Shown piece after piece: positions 1 to 6,509 of a stretch of DNA of 9,165 nucleotides. The first letter of the stretch is position 1; the number at the start of each line of letters is the position of its first letter. Both the position numbers and the translations under genes were made by a program. Source of the stretch: Betaproteobacteria bacterium (GTDB lineage Bacteria; Pseudomonadota; Gammaproteobacteria; Burkholderiales; SG8-39); assembly GCA_011391185.1 (NCBI GenBank), contig JAABRB010000120.1, positions 1 through 9,165 on the forward strand, given 5' to 3'. The notes under the pieces are model-generated. The model ran no database searches. It saw nothing but the letters and a program-made list of their open reading frames with translations, and was not told the origin of the DNA.

Positions 1-1143
1 TTAGATGAACTTCTTCTTGCCCACGACCCCGGCGACGACCGGACCGGTGCCGATGCCCATCCGGATCGCCACGCGCTGATCGTTGACCGTCAGGTCGTTT
101 GCGAGCAGGTCGCGCATCTCGAGCGCCATGTTCGCGATCGACTCGGAATAGTTGCGGACGTCGCCGTCGTCCAGGCCGCCCGCGACCATGTAGGCGTCGC
201 CGATCGTCTTGATCTTCTCCAGGGCGTATTTCTCCGCGAGCGAATCGAACGAGGAGAACACCTTGTTCAGCATCGCGAAGATCTGGTTCGGCGACATTCC
301 CTCGGCGATCGTCGTGAAGTTCACGATGTCGGCGAACATCACCGTGACGTCCGCGAAACCGTCGGCAATGGTGCCGTTCTCCTGCTTCAGCCGCTCGGCC
401 ACCGGGCCCGGAAGGATGTTCAGCAGCAGCCGCTCGGAGCGCTCCTGCTCGGTCTGCAACAGCCGGTGCGCCTCCTCGAGGCGTGCTTTGGACTTCTCGC
501 GCTCCGACGAGGCGGAACGCAGCAGCGCGTAGACGAGGCTCGAAATCGCGAAAAAGTTGAGCGCGAAGAACACGACGCTCACCTTGGCCGGAACGCGCGC
601 CGCGGAGGTGGAAGAGTCGACGAGCTGGTAGTCGAGTCCGGCGGCCATCACAATCAGCATCGCATAGCCGAAGAACCAGGGGATCGAGTCGCGCGCGCTG
701 TAGAGGAGAATCGCCCCCACCGGCGCCAGCAGTCCCCACAGCATGTAGCCGCTCGCCGTGATGAAGTCGCCCATCGAGAGCTGCTGCACGAACGGATAGA
801 ACAGGAACAGGCCGAGCTGGAGCAGGCGCCAGCGACCGAAGTTCTGCGAGACGAGGTAGACGCCGAGATTCGCGAGTGACAGGAGGAGATACAGGATCGG
901 CAGCGTCGTCGAGATTGTCACCCCGAAGAGCCGATAGCCCGCCACCCATACGATCGGCACCGCGATGGTGAGCGCCATCGCGAACATGAGAAGCTGCTTC
1001 TTGAGCCGGATGTCCTCCGGATCGCCGGGCTCGACGCCCGCCGTGCGAAGGCGGCTTAGCAGTTCGCTGACGTTGCTCATCCGGTCGTATTGGAGTGGGT
1101 TGGTGCGAACCTGCGGAGCAGAAGCAAACGCTGTACCGGCCAT
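1..1143 (-). CDS. Membrane class III adenylate/guanylate cyclase, truncated in the catalytic domain
   Basis: Class III cyclase, predicted to make cAMP from ATP at the inner membrane. The 380-residue product has about six hydrophobic segments (near 50-70, 76-98, 106-122, 130-148, 154-170, 187-208). A charged signalling helix follows (about 212-255, with LLLNILP), then the cyclase domain from about 263. Both metal-binding aspartates are present (D272 in MFADIVNFT, D316 in KTIGDAYM). K312 occupies the purine-specifying position and favours ATP over GTP. The frame ends at GKKKFI followed by TAA at bases 1-3. Family members normally continue with a YD.WG..VN.A.RM motif that supplies the transition-state Asn and Arg, so this product should be inactive unless the stop is an error or is bypassed. 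M22 (codon starting at 1080) is an alternative start; neither start has a clear Shine-Dalgarno. It lies 69 bp after the pseudopilin gene, with a CRP-like site between. Family call is firm; activity is doubtful. Confidence 0.88.
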   Translation of the reverse strand: MAGTAFASAPQVRTNPLQYDRMSNVSELLSRLRTAGVEPGDPEDIRLKKQLLMFAMALTIAVPIVWVAGYRLFGVTISTTLPILYLLLSLANLGVYLVSQNFGRWRLLQLGLFLFYPFVQQLSMGDFITASGYMLWGLLAPVGAILLYSARDSIPWFFGYAMLIVMAAGLDYQLVDSSTSAARVPAKVSVVFFALNFFAISSLVYALLRSASSEREKSKARLEEAHRLLQTEQERSERLLLNILPGPVAERLKQENGTIADGFADVTVMFADIVNFTTIAEGMSPNQIFAMLNKVFSSFDSLAEKYALEKIKTIGDAYMVAGGLDDGDVRNYSESIANMALEMRDLLANDLTVNDQRVAIRMGIGTGPVVAGVVGKKKFI

Positions 1144-1184
1144 TCTACGACGGGACGCCAGGCGCAGCCAGCGCCCGGCGCGAG

Positions 1185-1200
1185 TGTGAACAAATTCACG
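1185..1200. promoter_or_regulatory. CRP/Vfr-like operator upstream of the cyclase gene
   Basis: TGTGA-ACAAAT-TCACG matches the CRP consensus TGTGA-N6-TCACA at nine of ten half-site bases. It lies in the 69-bp gap between the pseudopilin stop and the cyclase start, centred about 50 bp upstream of the annotated ATG. On the minus strand a TAGAAT (1142-1147) could serve as a -10 box about 45-50 bp downstream of the site centre, without a matching -35, as is usual for CRP-activated promoters. If that box is used, the cyclase would start at the internal ATG (1080) instead. The same palindrome could also be a 5-bp hairpin (GTGAA-CAAA-TTCAC). Binding is inferred from the motif only. Confidence 0.5.
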
Positions 1201-1212
1201 CTTCCCTGACCG

Positions 1213-2061
1213 CTACAGCGCACCGGCCGCGACCATTCGGTTGACGAGGATGTTCACCGACAGCCAGGTCACGATGTCGTCGAACTCGCCGCCAGTTGTG
1301 GCGCCGGCAGGTCGCGGCTCATGCGCGACGTAGTCGGTGTCGGCGTCGAAGTTCTCTGCCTCGTCCATATCGTGGCCGAGGAGCCTGCGGTTCTTGCCGA
1401 CCGCGAACACGACTGCCGGAACGGTGTTTGCGGTGGTGAGCACCTGGCCGGCTCCGCAGGCCGCTGCGCTGCAGATCCGCAGATCCGGGCTGAGTCCGGC
1501 GATTCCCAGAGCGGCGATGCCGCCCGTTCGCGAAAACACGTTGTTGTAAGGCAGCGACGGCGGCGTAAGCGCCGGTGGCGGCGGAGCTGCGGCGACCGAC
1601 CAGTTCGTGACCGAGTAGCGAATCGGCGTGTCCCAGGCATCGAGCATGTAGCCCTGCGCGTCCGTTGTGCCGAGCCCGAGCGTCGAGGCGGGCAGCAGCC
1701 CGCGAAACTGCCAGCAGATCCCGTTCGTGATATCGCCGCCCGCTCCGAACGCTTCTTCTCCGGTTCCGGCGACCGAAATCGCGGTCCCGGTCCGGAACGC
1801 GTTCGGGGCCCCGGCGGGCGCCGCCGGACATGGCAGCCTGCCGTTGCGGATCGCGAAGCCGATCAGCGCCTCCTGTGCGGTGTCGATCCGCGCCCGCGTT
1901 TCGGAGAACTGACGTGCCTCGTTCTGCGCCTCTAGCGTCAGCACGAGCCCGCCGATCAGGAGTCCCACGATCAGCACGACGATCGCGAGTTCGGTGAGCG
2001 TGAAGCCGCGCGCGCCGGCGGGCGCCGCCGCGTTACGGCGCCAGGATCGCGATCTTGTCAT
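1213..2061 (-). CDS. Pseudopilin / minor pilin with prepilin peptidase site and LPCP-TLGL module
   Basis: Predicted filament subunit of a type IV pilus or type II secretion-like machine, 282 residues. The basic leader ends at G19, followed by FTLTELAIVVLIVG, a textbook prepilin peptidase site with Glu at +5 and a hydrophobic N-terminal helix (about 20-43). The globular part has ALIGFA (65-70), RLPCP (75-79), a Cys at 116, GLLPASTLGL (121-130), a proline-rich stretch (158-171), and a C-terminal VFAVGKN...DEAENFDAD...FDDIVTWLS segment. It is longer than a typical major pilin (about 150 residues), so a minor or tip subunit is plausible. Its start overlaps the end of the upstream pilin-like gene by 29 bp, which implies translational coupling; no strong Shine-Dalgarno is seen. 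The ALIG/LPCP/TLGL module is shared with that neighbour. Pilin class is certain from the N-terminus; the role is inferred. Confidence 0.9.
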   Translation of the reverse strand: MTRSRSWRRNAAAPAGARGFTLTELAIVVLIVGLLIGGLVLTLEAQNEARQFSETRARIDTAQEALIGFAIRNGRLPCPAAPAGAPNAFRTGTAISVAGTGEEAFGAGGDITNGICWQFRGLLPASTLGLGTTDAQGYMLDAWDTPIRYSVTNWSVAAAPPPPALTPPSLPYNNVFSRTGGIAALGIAGLSPDLRICSAAACGAGQVLTTANTVPAVVFAVGKNRRLLGHDMDEAENFDADTDYVAHEPRPAGATTGGEFDDIVTWLSVNILVNRMVAAGAL

Positions 2062-3712
2062 TGCGGATGAAGGTGCGGGGACCGGTCTCGAAAAGGTTGT
2101 CTGCAGTGGTGCCGTTCTCGCCCTCGAGGTACTCGCCGATCATCGATGAAGGGCGGGCCGTGCCGTTGCGAACATGTCCGGCAAGGATCACGATCGCCCG
2201 CTTGTTTGTCGGCGGGGTTACGCCGTTAACGGTCAGGCATGTCCCGCACGCGCCGCCTCCGTCAAACGCATAGGCGGGCGCGAGCGCGTAGTAGGTTTGC
2301 TTTTGCCAGTCGTTTGCGACGAACCAGACCGCATCGCAGTCTCGTGGCCACGCTCGGATCATCCCGTCGGCGGGCGGCGTGCAAGCGCCCGGGGGCACCG
2401 ACACCCAGGGATAGGTATTGTCCGCCCAGTACGCGAGGTCGATGTTCAGCCTGACGGTGACGGGAGTGTTGGTATTGGTGGTCGTTCCGGTGAATCGCAC
2501 CGAAGCGCTGGTGGCATCCGGGGTATTCCACTGGTACCCGACCCAGTCGCCTGTGGTCAGGTCAGCGGTGGGCGCGGCGTCCCAGGCGATGTCATGAAAA
2601 CTGCGGCCGGCGTCACGCGCAATGACTTCGATCCGGAATGTGACCGTGCCGGTGTGATCAATCACGCAAGTCAACCACTTGTCATTCGGAATCACGACAC
2701 CCGGCGGGCCAATGCTGCAGGAAGTCCCGGGATTAAGAGTCCCCGCTCCACCGGTTTGGGTCACCGTGGGGGTTTCCCAACGGGCTCCGCTGGTGGACGC
2801 CTTCACCCATGGCAGCAGACCCTCGTAGGTCGCCGGCATGCCCGTCGCAGGGAACACGGTGGGGTTGAACGGCATCGCGTATGGATAACGCCCCCATTTG
2901 GCGGCCAGCGCCTGCATCTTCGGGACGAGCGACTTCTGCATGCGGCTGAACGTCGCCTGATCGACCACGGTGAAGAGATCGCGGTGCGAGATCGGCAGAA
3001 TCGAATCGTTTGAGTCGGCTCTCAATCGATAGTCGTACACGGCCGGGCCGGGTGGCGTCGGGTTGACGAACTCGACGTAGTCGCTCGCATTTGCACTGGG
3101 GCGTGCCTGCCCCGCAACGGCGCGCTCCGGCGCGATGATCAGCGCGACGAGGTTGCCCGCGACGGACAAGCCGGACGCTGATTCGGTCACGACATCTCCG
3201 CGCTTGTCGCTGCTGATCGGCTGCGCGGCGGTGTGGTCACGGAAGTTCGGCGACAGCGCATACCAGAGCCTTTCGCCCGAGCCGTCCCGCAGTTCGGGGA
3301 GTCCGAGCGTGCGCCAGGGTAGTAAGCCGATATAGGCCGGGCAATTGATGCCCGCAAACAATTCTGCTGATCCGTCTCCGTCGGTGTCCGGGCATGGCAG
3401 GCTGCCCGGGCGATAGTCATCACGCGCGGCGCGACCGATCAGGGCAGCCTTCGCCTGCGCCAATGCGCGCTCCGTCACCTTGTCGCGATCGACGCGCACC
3501 GATGCGGGAGAGAACCCGCTCAGCAGCGCCGCCACGGATCCCATCACGAGGATCACGAGAATGAGCGCGAGCCCGAATGCGCGCTGGCGCCGGATGCGCG
3601 GCCCGCGGCGGTGCCGCCTCATCGGGTGCATCGCCAATCGGACCGGCGGGCGAACGCCTTTCCCGGTCGGCATCTTAGCGCGCGGGCGCTGGACTGTTGC
3701 GCGGGTTGCCAT
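2033..3712 (-). CDS. Large pilin-like membrane-anchored protein with duplicated LPCP/LLPW module
   Basis: Uncharacterised 559-residue protein, probably a large minor pilin or tip component displayed outside the inner membrane. A very basic N-terminus leads into one hydrophobic helix (about 45-66, FGLALILVILVMGSV) like the PilX/GspK N-terminus, but without the +5 Glu, so prepilin processing is uncertain. Then come ALIG (90-93), SLPCP with a DTDGDG acidic loop (104-114), GLLPWRTLGLPELRDGSGER (129-148), LWYALSP (149-155) and a hydrophobic strand ending GQARPS (201-206). A similar order of motifs recurs in the C-terminal half (GLLPW 298-302, TYYALAP 474-480, GTARPS 517-522), split by a Thr/Val-rich, probably beta-stranded insert (about 310-440). 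The start is ambiguous: ATG 3712 overlaps the previous gene by 38 bp and has GAGA upstream; ATG 3673 lies 1 bp after that gene's stop; ATGs at 3631 and 3622 give shorter, more pilin-like leaders. Confidence 0.82.
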   Translation of the reverse strand: MATRATVQRPRAKMPTGKGVRPPVRLAMHPMRRHRRGPRIRRQRAFGLALILVILVMGSVAALLSGFSPASVRVDRDKVTERALAQAKAALIGRAARDDYRPGSLPCPDTDGDGSAELFAGINCPAYIGLLPWRTLGLPELRDGSGERLWYALSPNFRDHTAAQPISSDKRGDVVTESASGLSVAGNLVALIIAPERAVAGQARPSANASDYVEFVNPTPPGPAVYDYRLRADSNDSILPISHRDLFTVVDQATFSRMQKSLVPKMQALAAKWGRYPYAMPFNPTVFPATGMPATYEGLLPWVKASTSGARWETPTVTQTGGAGTLNPGTSCSIGPPGVVIPNDKWLTCVIDHTGTVTFRIEVIARDAGRSFHDIAWDAAPTADLTTGDWVGYQWNTPDATSASVRFTGTTTNTNTPVTVRLNIDLAYWADNTYPWVSVPPGACTPPADGMIRAWPRDCDAVWFVANDWQKQTYYALAPAYAFDGGGACGTCLTVNGVTPPTNKRAIVILAGHVRNGTARPSSMIGEYLEGENGTTADNLFETGPRTFIRNDKIAILAP

Positions 3713-4121
3713 GGATCTCGATACCGCCCGGCTCGATGGCGGGACGCACCTCGCCGCGGGTCCGGTCGAGCGTGTCGCCGACGCTCACCGAAGTGTCCTT
3801 GCCGTTGTCGTCGATCGCGACCCGCGTGGCATCCCGGCCGGCGTACGTGTCGTACTGGGGCACGCCATTGATCCAGGTCGTCGTCTTTCCGCTGGAGCGG
3901 CTGACCCGCCCGTTCACCGTGACGAGGCTTTCGATCACGACCACATCGGCCTCGACGGCATTCGTCGTGCGCTTGCGGTCGAGATCCGCGCGTTGCTGTG
4001 GCGTGTAGAAGAGTCGCCCGAGGTCCGCGTCGGCGGCGAGCGCTGACGGTGTGGCGAGGAGCAGGGCGGCCACAAGCATCCCGCAGCGATGGGTCTTCCT
4101 GGCGATCGTTGGCAATTTCAT
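3675..4121 (-). CDS. Small exported protein of the filament cluster (PilP/GspB-like position)
   Basis: 148-residue secreted protein of unknown exact function. A Sec signal peptide is clear: basic start, hydrophobic core MLVAALLLATPSALA (15-29), likely cleavage after A29. The mature part begins with DLGRLFYTPQQRADLD (33-48) and has NGRVSRSSGKTTTWINGVP (70-88), a 'surface residue then W/I-NG' pattern resembling the periplasmic strands of GspB, GspC and PilP proteins. The C-terminus is disordered and proline-rich. The start at 4121 is preceded by GGGGAA (4128-4133) at a 6-nt distance and lies 23 bp after the PilO-like stop, which fits one operon. By position it would link the inner-membrane PilN/PilO-like proteins to the outer-membrane channel. 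That role is inferred from gene order and a short motif only. The open frame extends further upstream, but that part is Arg/Pro-rich and overlaps the PilO-like gene. Confidence 0.8.
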   Translation of the reverse strand: MKLPTIARKTHRCGMLVAALLLATPSALAADADLGRLFYTPQQRADLDRKRTTNAVEADVVVIESLVTVNGRVSRSSGKTTTWINGVPQYDTYAGRDATRVAIDDNGKDTSVSVGDTLDRTRGEVRPAIEPGGIEIHGNPRNSPAPAR

Positions 4122-4144
4122 GATGGGTTCCCCGGCCGGCTCGG

Positions 4145-4759
4145 TCAGCTCAACTTGAGATTCTTGTCGAGAATCGTGACGAGGTCGATGACGCAGTCGG
4201 CGCGCAGCCGCGGCGCGATGCCGCGATCCGGGCCGGCGCGAGTCAGCCGCTGGAGGGTGCAGGTGCGCACCAGGACGTGCGACTTTAGGTTGCGGCGCAA
4301 CCCGTCGATGAACAGGAGCAGGTCGCCTTCGTGCAGGAGTTGCATCTCCACCTTGAGCGAACTGACGCGGAATTCGACATCCGAGGTGGGCTTGATGCCG
4401 GGAAGAACGAGGGTGCGCTGCGGCTCGATCTGGTACTTGATCTCGAACAGCTTGTGGTCGTTCTTGATCTGCCCGATGGTTTCCACCCATTCCAGGCGCC
4501 GCTCGTCGCCGATCACGCCCCGGGCGAGCAGCGTGCGGTAATCGACGAGCTTCTCGCGGATCTCGCGCTCCTCTTCGGTCGCGCGTGAGAGCTTGCTCTG
4601 GATCGCCTGCCGGTCCGTGAGCGCGAACTTGTACTCGATGCGGGTCTGGTCGAGGTAGTGCATGGACGCGATCACCACGGCGATTCCGATCGCCGCGAGA
4701 ACGAATGCGATCAGCAGCGGCAAATAGAGTGGCTTGAGCGCTCCACCCGGCATTTTCAC
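4145..4759 (-). CDS. PilO/GspM-like single-pass inner-membrane assembly protein
   Basis: Predicted alignment-complex protein of a type IV filament machine, 204 residues from the GTG start. A short cytoplasmic tail precedes one TM helix (about 11-32), then a charged coiled coil (about 45-77, with SKLSRATEEEREIREKL), then GVIGDERRLEWVE and a mixed alpha/beta periplasmic part including LLLFIDGLRRNL, which suits the ferredoxin-like fold of PilO/GspM. The start is chosen as GTG at 4759. Its GTGA overlaps the TGA stop of the previous gene, and GGAGG lies 8 nt upstream; the next ATG (4753) would have an overlong 14-nt spacing. The overlap implies translational coupling and equal stoichiometry with the PilM/PilN-like partner, consistent with PilN-PilO or GspL-GspM heterodimers. 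Sequence similarity to named PilO proteins is weak, so the call rests on topology and order. Confidence 0.83.
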   Translation of the reverse strand: MKMPGGALKPLYLPLLIAFVLAAIGIAVVIASMHYLDQTRIEYKFALTDRQAIQSKLSRATEEEREIREKLVDYRTLLARGVIGDERRLEWVETIGQIKNDHKLFEIKYQIEPQRTLVLPGIKPTSDVEFRVSSLKVEMQLLHEGDLLLFIDGLRRNLKSHVLVRTCTLQRLTRAGPDRGIAPRLRADCVIDLVTILDKNLKLS

Positions 4760-6321
4760 TGGGGGATCCTCCGCGCCACCGTCACGCTGAACTCCGGTAC
4801 CGCGCCGGTCCGTTCCGTCCCGATGTCCCCCGAGAGCTGGGTGCTCGAATTCACTTCGAACGGCAGTTTCCGGGCGAGCACCTCGACGCCGGGCCGCTTC
4901 TCCAACTGGTCGACGAACTGGTTCACCAGCAGCTGGATGCCGCGGTAGTCCGACGCCCGGGTCGCCTCGACCCGTGCGGTGATGTCGGCAATTTCGTACC
5001 TGGCCTTCGCATCCTTTGTGGGCGTACCGGGTGCGCCCGGCGGTCCGGCGGACTTCGCTGCACCGGGGAGCTTGCCGTCGAATTCCCACTTCACCTGTAC
5101 GATCTCGATGCGGGGGGAGTCTTGCAGCACCTGGCTCACCTCCGCGAGCAGGCCCTGGGGGGTGCGCGTCTGGGCGGCGAGCAGGCGGTACTGGTCCATC
5201 GCGGCGCGCAGATTGTCCGTGCTGGTCGGCATCTCGGGAAATTGCGCGGTGACGCGCGCATAGGTCTGGTGTGCGAGTGCGGCCTGCTGCCGGTTCTGAA
5301 CGACCGCATCGCGCAGATCGAGCGTCTCCCACGCCTGCGTGCCGGCAAACAGCAGGCACCCGGCGAGCACCGTCGCGCCGCCGGCGACGAGCGCCACCCG
5401 CCACTGGTGCACCCGGTAGCCGCCCCGCAGATTCTCCTTCGCATACTGGTGCCTGGGCGGACGGGAGGCGAGCAGGTGCAGGTAAAGCGCCTCGGCGCCG
5501 GCCCCTGCCGGTGCGGATCGGAGCCCGATCTTGCGGCGCACGTCGTCCAGGTCGAGGACCTGCAGGCGCAGCTGACCGATGCTCGGCGCCGAATCGCGCA
5601 CCGACGCTGCCTGCCCCGGGGGGGCGATCAGCACGGTCTCGACGGTTCCGCCCTCGCGCGGGAGCACGCGCATGGCCGTCAGGTACTGGTGGACGCGAGT
5701 GGTTTCCCGCTCGAAGGCCTCGGCGGTCCGCTCCGGACTCCCCACTTCCGCGGCCTCCAGGGGGCCGAGCCTGCTGAACCGGATCTGGCCGCGCTCGACG
5801 TAGCTCTGGCGCAGCCCCGCCTGCGAAAGCGCAACGACGAGGCAGGGCACCTTCTTCAGTCCCAGCTGGGCCGTGAGCTGGGGCGCGATCAGCGCCGCCG
5901 AATAAACGCCCACCACCGGAACGTCTGCATCGCGCAACGCCATCAACCACGGGTGCAGCTGCTGAGTGTTCGTGAACGAGCTGAAGACGATGCGCTCCTC
6001 GGTACGCTGGCCGCGATCGACGCCGAGCGAGATGGCAGTCGACAGACTGGTGTCGCGGTAGCGCTGGGAAAGCTTGCGATCGAGCAGCGCGCGACGGTCC
6101 TTGCCGCGGATGTACGGGATGCTTTCCTGGTGAAAGTCTTCCTCGACCACGTCGGCGAGCACGTAGAAGAGGCTGTTCGGAACCGCGCCGACGTAGCTGG
6201 CAAACGCAGCGGCCCCTTCCTCGCCGGCCGGAAAGCTGGCCTCGACCGTCAGGTGGCCGCCCGACCAGGCATACGCGGTCGCGCGTGCGGCTGTGGCGTA
6301 GATGAGGCGCTTTGCAGGCAT
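4756..6321 (-). CDS. PilM-PilN / GspL-like bitopic assembly platform protein
   Basis: 521-residue predicted scaffold linking the cytoplasmic ATPase to periplasmic assembly proteins. Residues 1-300 are cytoplasmic and laid out like an actin-like PilM/GspL domain, but the N-terminal strand pair (LIYATAARATAYAWSGG) lacks the D-x-G phosphate-binding motif of ATP-binding PilM, so nucleotide binding is unlikely, as in GspL. One TM helix follows (about 308-328), then a helical stalk (about 335-400) and a PilN/GspL-C-like periplasmic domain (about 403-520). That domain is interrupted by a low-complexity Gly/Pro/Ala linker (about 418-438). In canonical type IV pilus operons PilM and PilN are separate genes; here they are on one chain, as in type II secretion GspL. 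It overlaps the next gene by 4 bp. It follows a 188-bp gap with hairpins, so it may head its own transcript. No strong Shine-Dalgarno precedes the ATG. Confidence 0.8.
   Translation of the reverse strand: MPAKRLIYATAARATAYAWSGGHLTVEASFPAGEEGAAAFASYVGAVPNSLFYVLADVVEEDFHQESIPYIRGKDRRALLDRKLSQRYRDTSLSTAISLGVDRGQRTEERIVFSSFTNTQQLHPWLMALRDADVPVVGVYSAALIAPQLTAQLGLKKVPCLVVALSQAGLRQSYVERGQIRFSRLGPLEAAEVGSPERTAEAFERETTRVHQYLTAMRVLPREGGTVETVLIAPPGQAASVRDSAPSIGQLRLQVLDLDDVRRKIGLRSAPAGAGAEALYLHLLASRPPRHQYAKENLRGGYRVHQWRVALVAGGATVLAGCLLFAGTQAWETLDLRDAVVQNRQQAALAHQTYARVTAQFPEMPTSTDNLRAAMDQYRLLAAQTRTPQGLLAEVSQVLQDSPRIEIVQVKWEFDGKLPGAAKSAGPPGAPGTPTKDAKARYEIADITARVEATRASDYRGIQLLVNQFVDQLEKRPGVEVLARKLPFEVNSSTQLSGDIGTERTGAVPEFSVTVARRIPQ
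4768..4772 (-). promoter_or_regulatory. Shine-Dalgarno deciding the GTG start of the PilO-like gene
   Basis: GGAGG on the minus strand, 8 nt before the GTG at 4757-4759 and 14 nt before the in-frame ATG at 4751-4753. It lies inside the last codons of the upstream gene. It supports the GTG start that overlaps the preceding TGA. Confidence 0.7.
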
Positions 6322-6374
6322 CGGCGGTTCGCTAGCTGATGGGTTCGAGAAACTCTGCGCGCCGGCCAGAGGGA

Positions 6375-6400
6375 ATATACAAGGGGTTCACCCCTTGTTC
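6375..6400. repeat. Palindromic hairpin repeat, copy 1
   Basis: ATATACAAGGGG, loop TTCA, CCCCTTGTTC. It contains a perfect 8-bp stem (6379-6386 with 6391-6398) and a 4-nt loop. A near-identical copy starts 35 bp to the right. Neither strand has a T-run after the stem, so it is not a standard intrinsic terminator. It may act as an RNA processing, attenuation or protein-binding element, or be a member of a dispersed REP-like family. Confidence 0.8.
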
Positions 6401-6409
6401 CGATTGGGG

Positions 6410-6436
6410 ATATACAAGGGGATTTCCCCCTTGTTC
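6410..6436. repeat. Palindromic hairpin repeat, copy 2
   Basis: ATATACAAGGGG, loop ATTTC, CCCCTTGTTC. It has the same arms as copy 1, with an 8-bp stem (6414-6421 with 6427-6434). The arms are identical between copies while the loops differ in sequence and length, which suggests selection or recent duplication of the stem. The similarity extends outward (GGGAATATAC versus GGGGATATAC). Confidence 0.8.
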
Positions 6437-6509
6437 GTAAAATCGGGTTTTGTCCTGCACGTTTGTTGCGTTGGTCGAAGTCGCTGCAGTCATTTGAGAA
6501 TAGCCCCGG

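Larger units (their letters stand above)
6322..6509. other. 188-bp non-coding gap between platform and PilM/PilN-like genes
   Basis: The longest gap in the window. It holds the two hairpin repeats at 6375-6400 and 6410-6436. On the minus strand a TATATT (6374-6379) resembles a -10 box but has no good -35, so a promoter here is only possible. No supported ORF is present: a plus-strand frame crosses it, but that frame merely translates the repeats and antisense DNA. Confidence 0.6.

Noticed and set aside
313..325. GTGA-AGT-TCAC dyad
   Set aside because: The spacing is 3 and it lies inside the conserved metal-binding region of the cyclase gene, where codon constraint explains it.
2655..2670. 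TGTGATCAATCACG dyad
   Set aside because: The half-site spacing is 4 rather than 6 and it lies within the coding sequence of the large pilin-like protein, so it is not counted as a CRP-like site.
4760..5950. Long minus-strand extension upstream of the PilO-like gene in the same frame
   Set aside because: The extension is Arg/Pro/Gly-rich and lies inside the well-formed PilM/PilN-like gene in another frame. The TM segment and recognisable protein begin only at about 4759.
5122..6339. 405-codon open frame on the plus strand
   Set aside because: It lies antisense to the PilM/PilN-like gene, is rich in Arg, Gly and His, shows no domain motif, and is explained by GC-rich codon bias.
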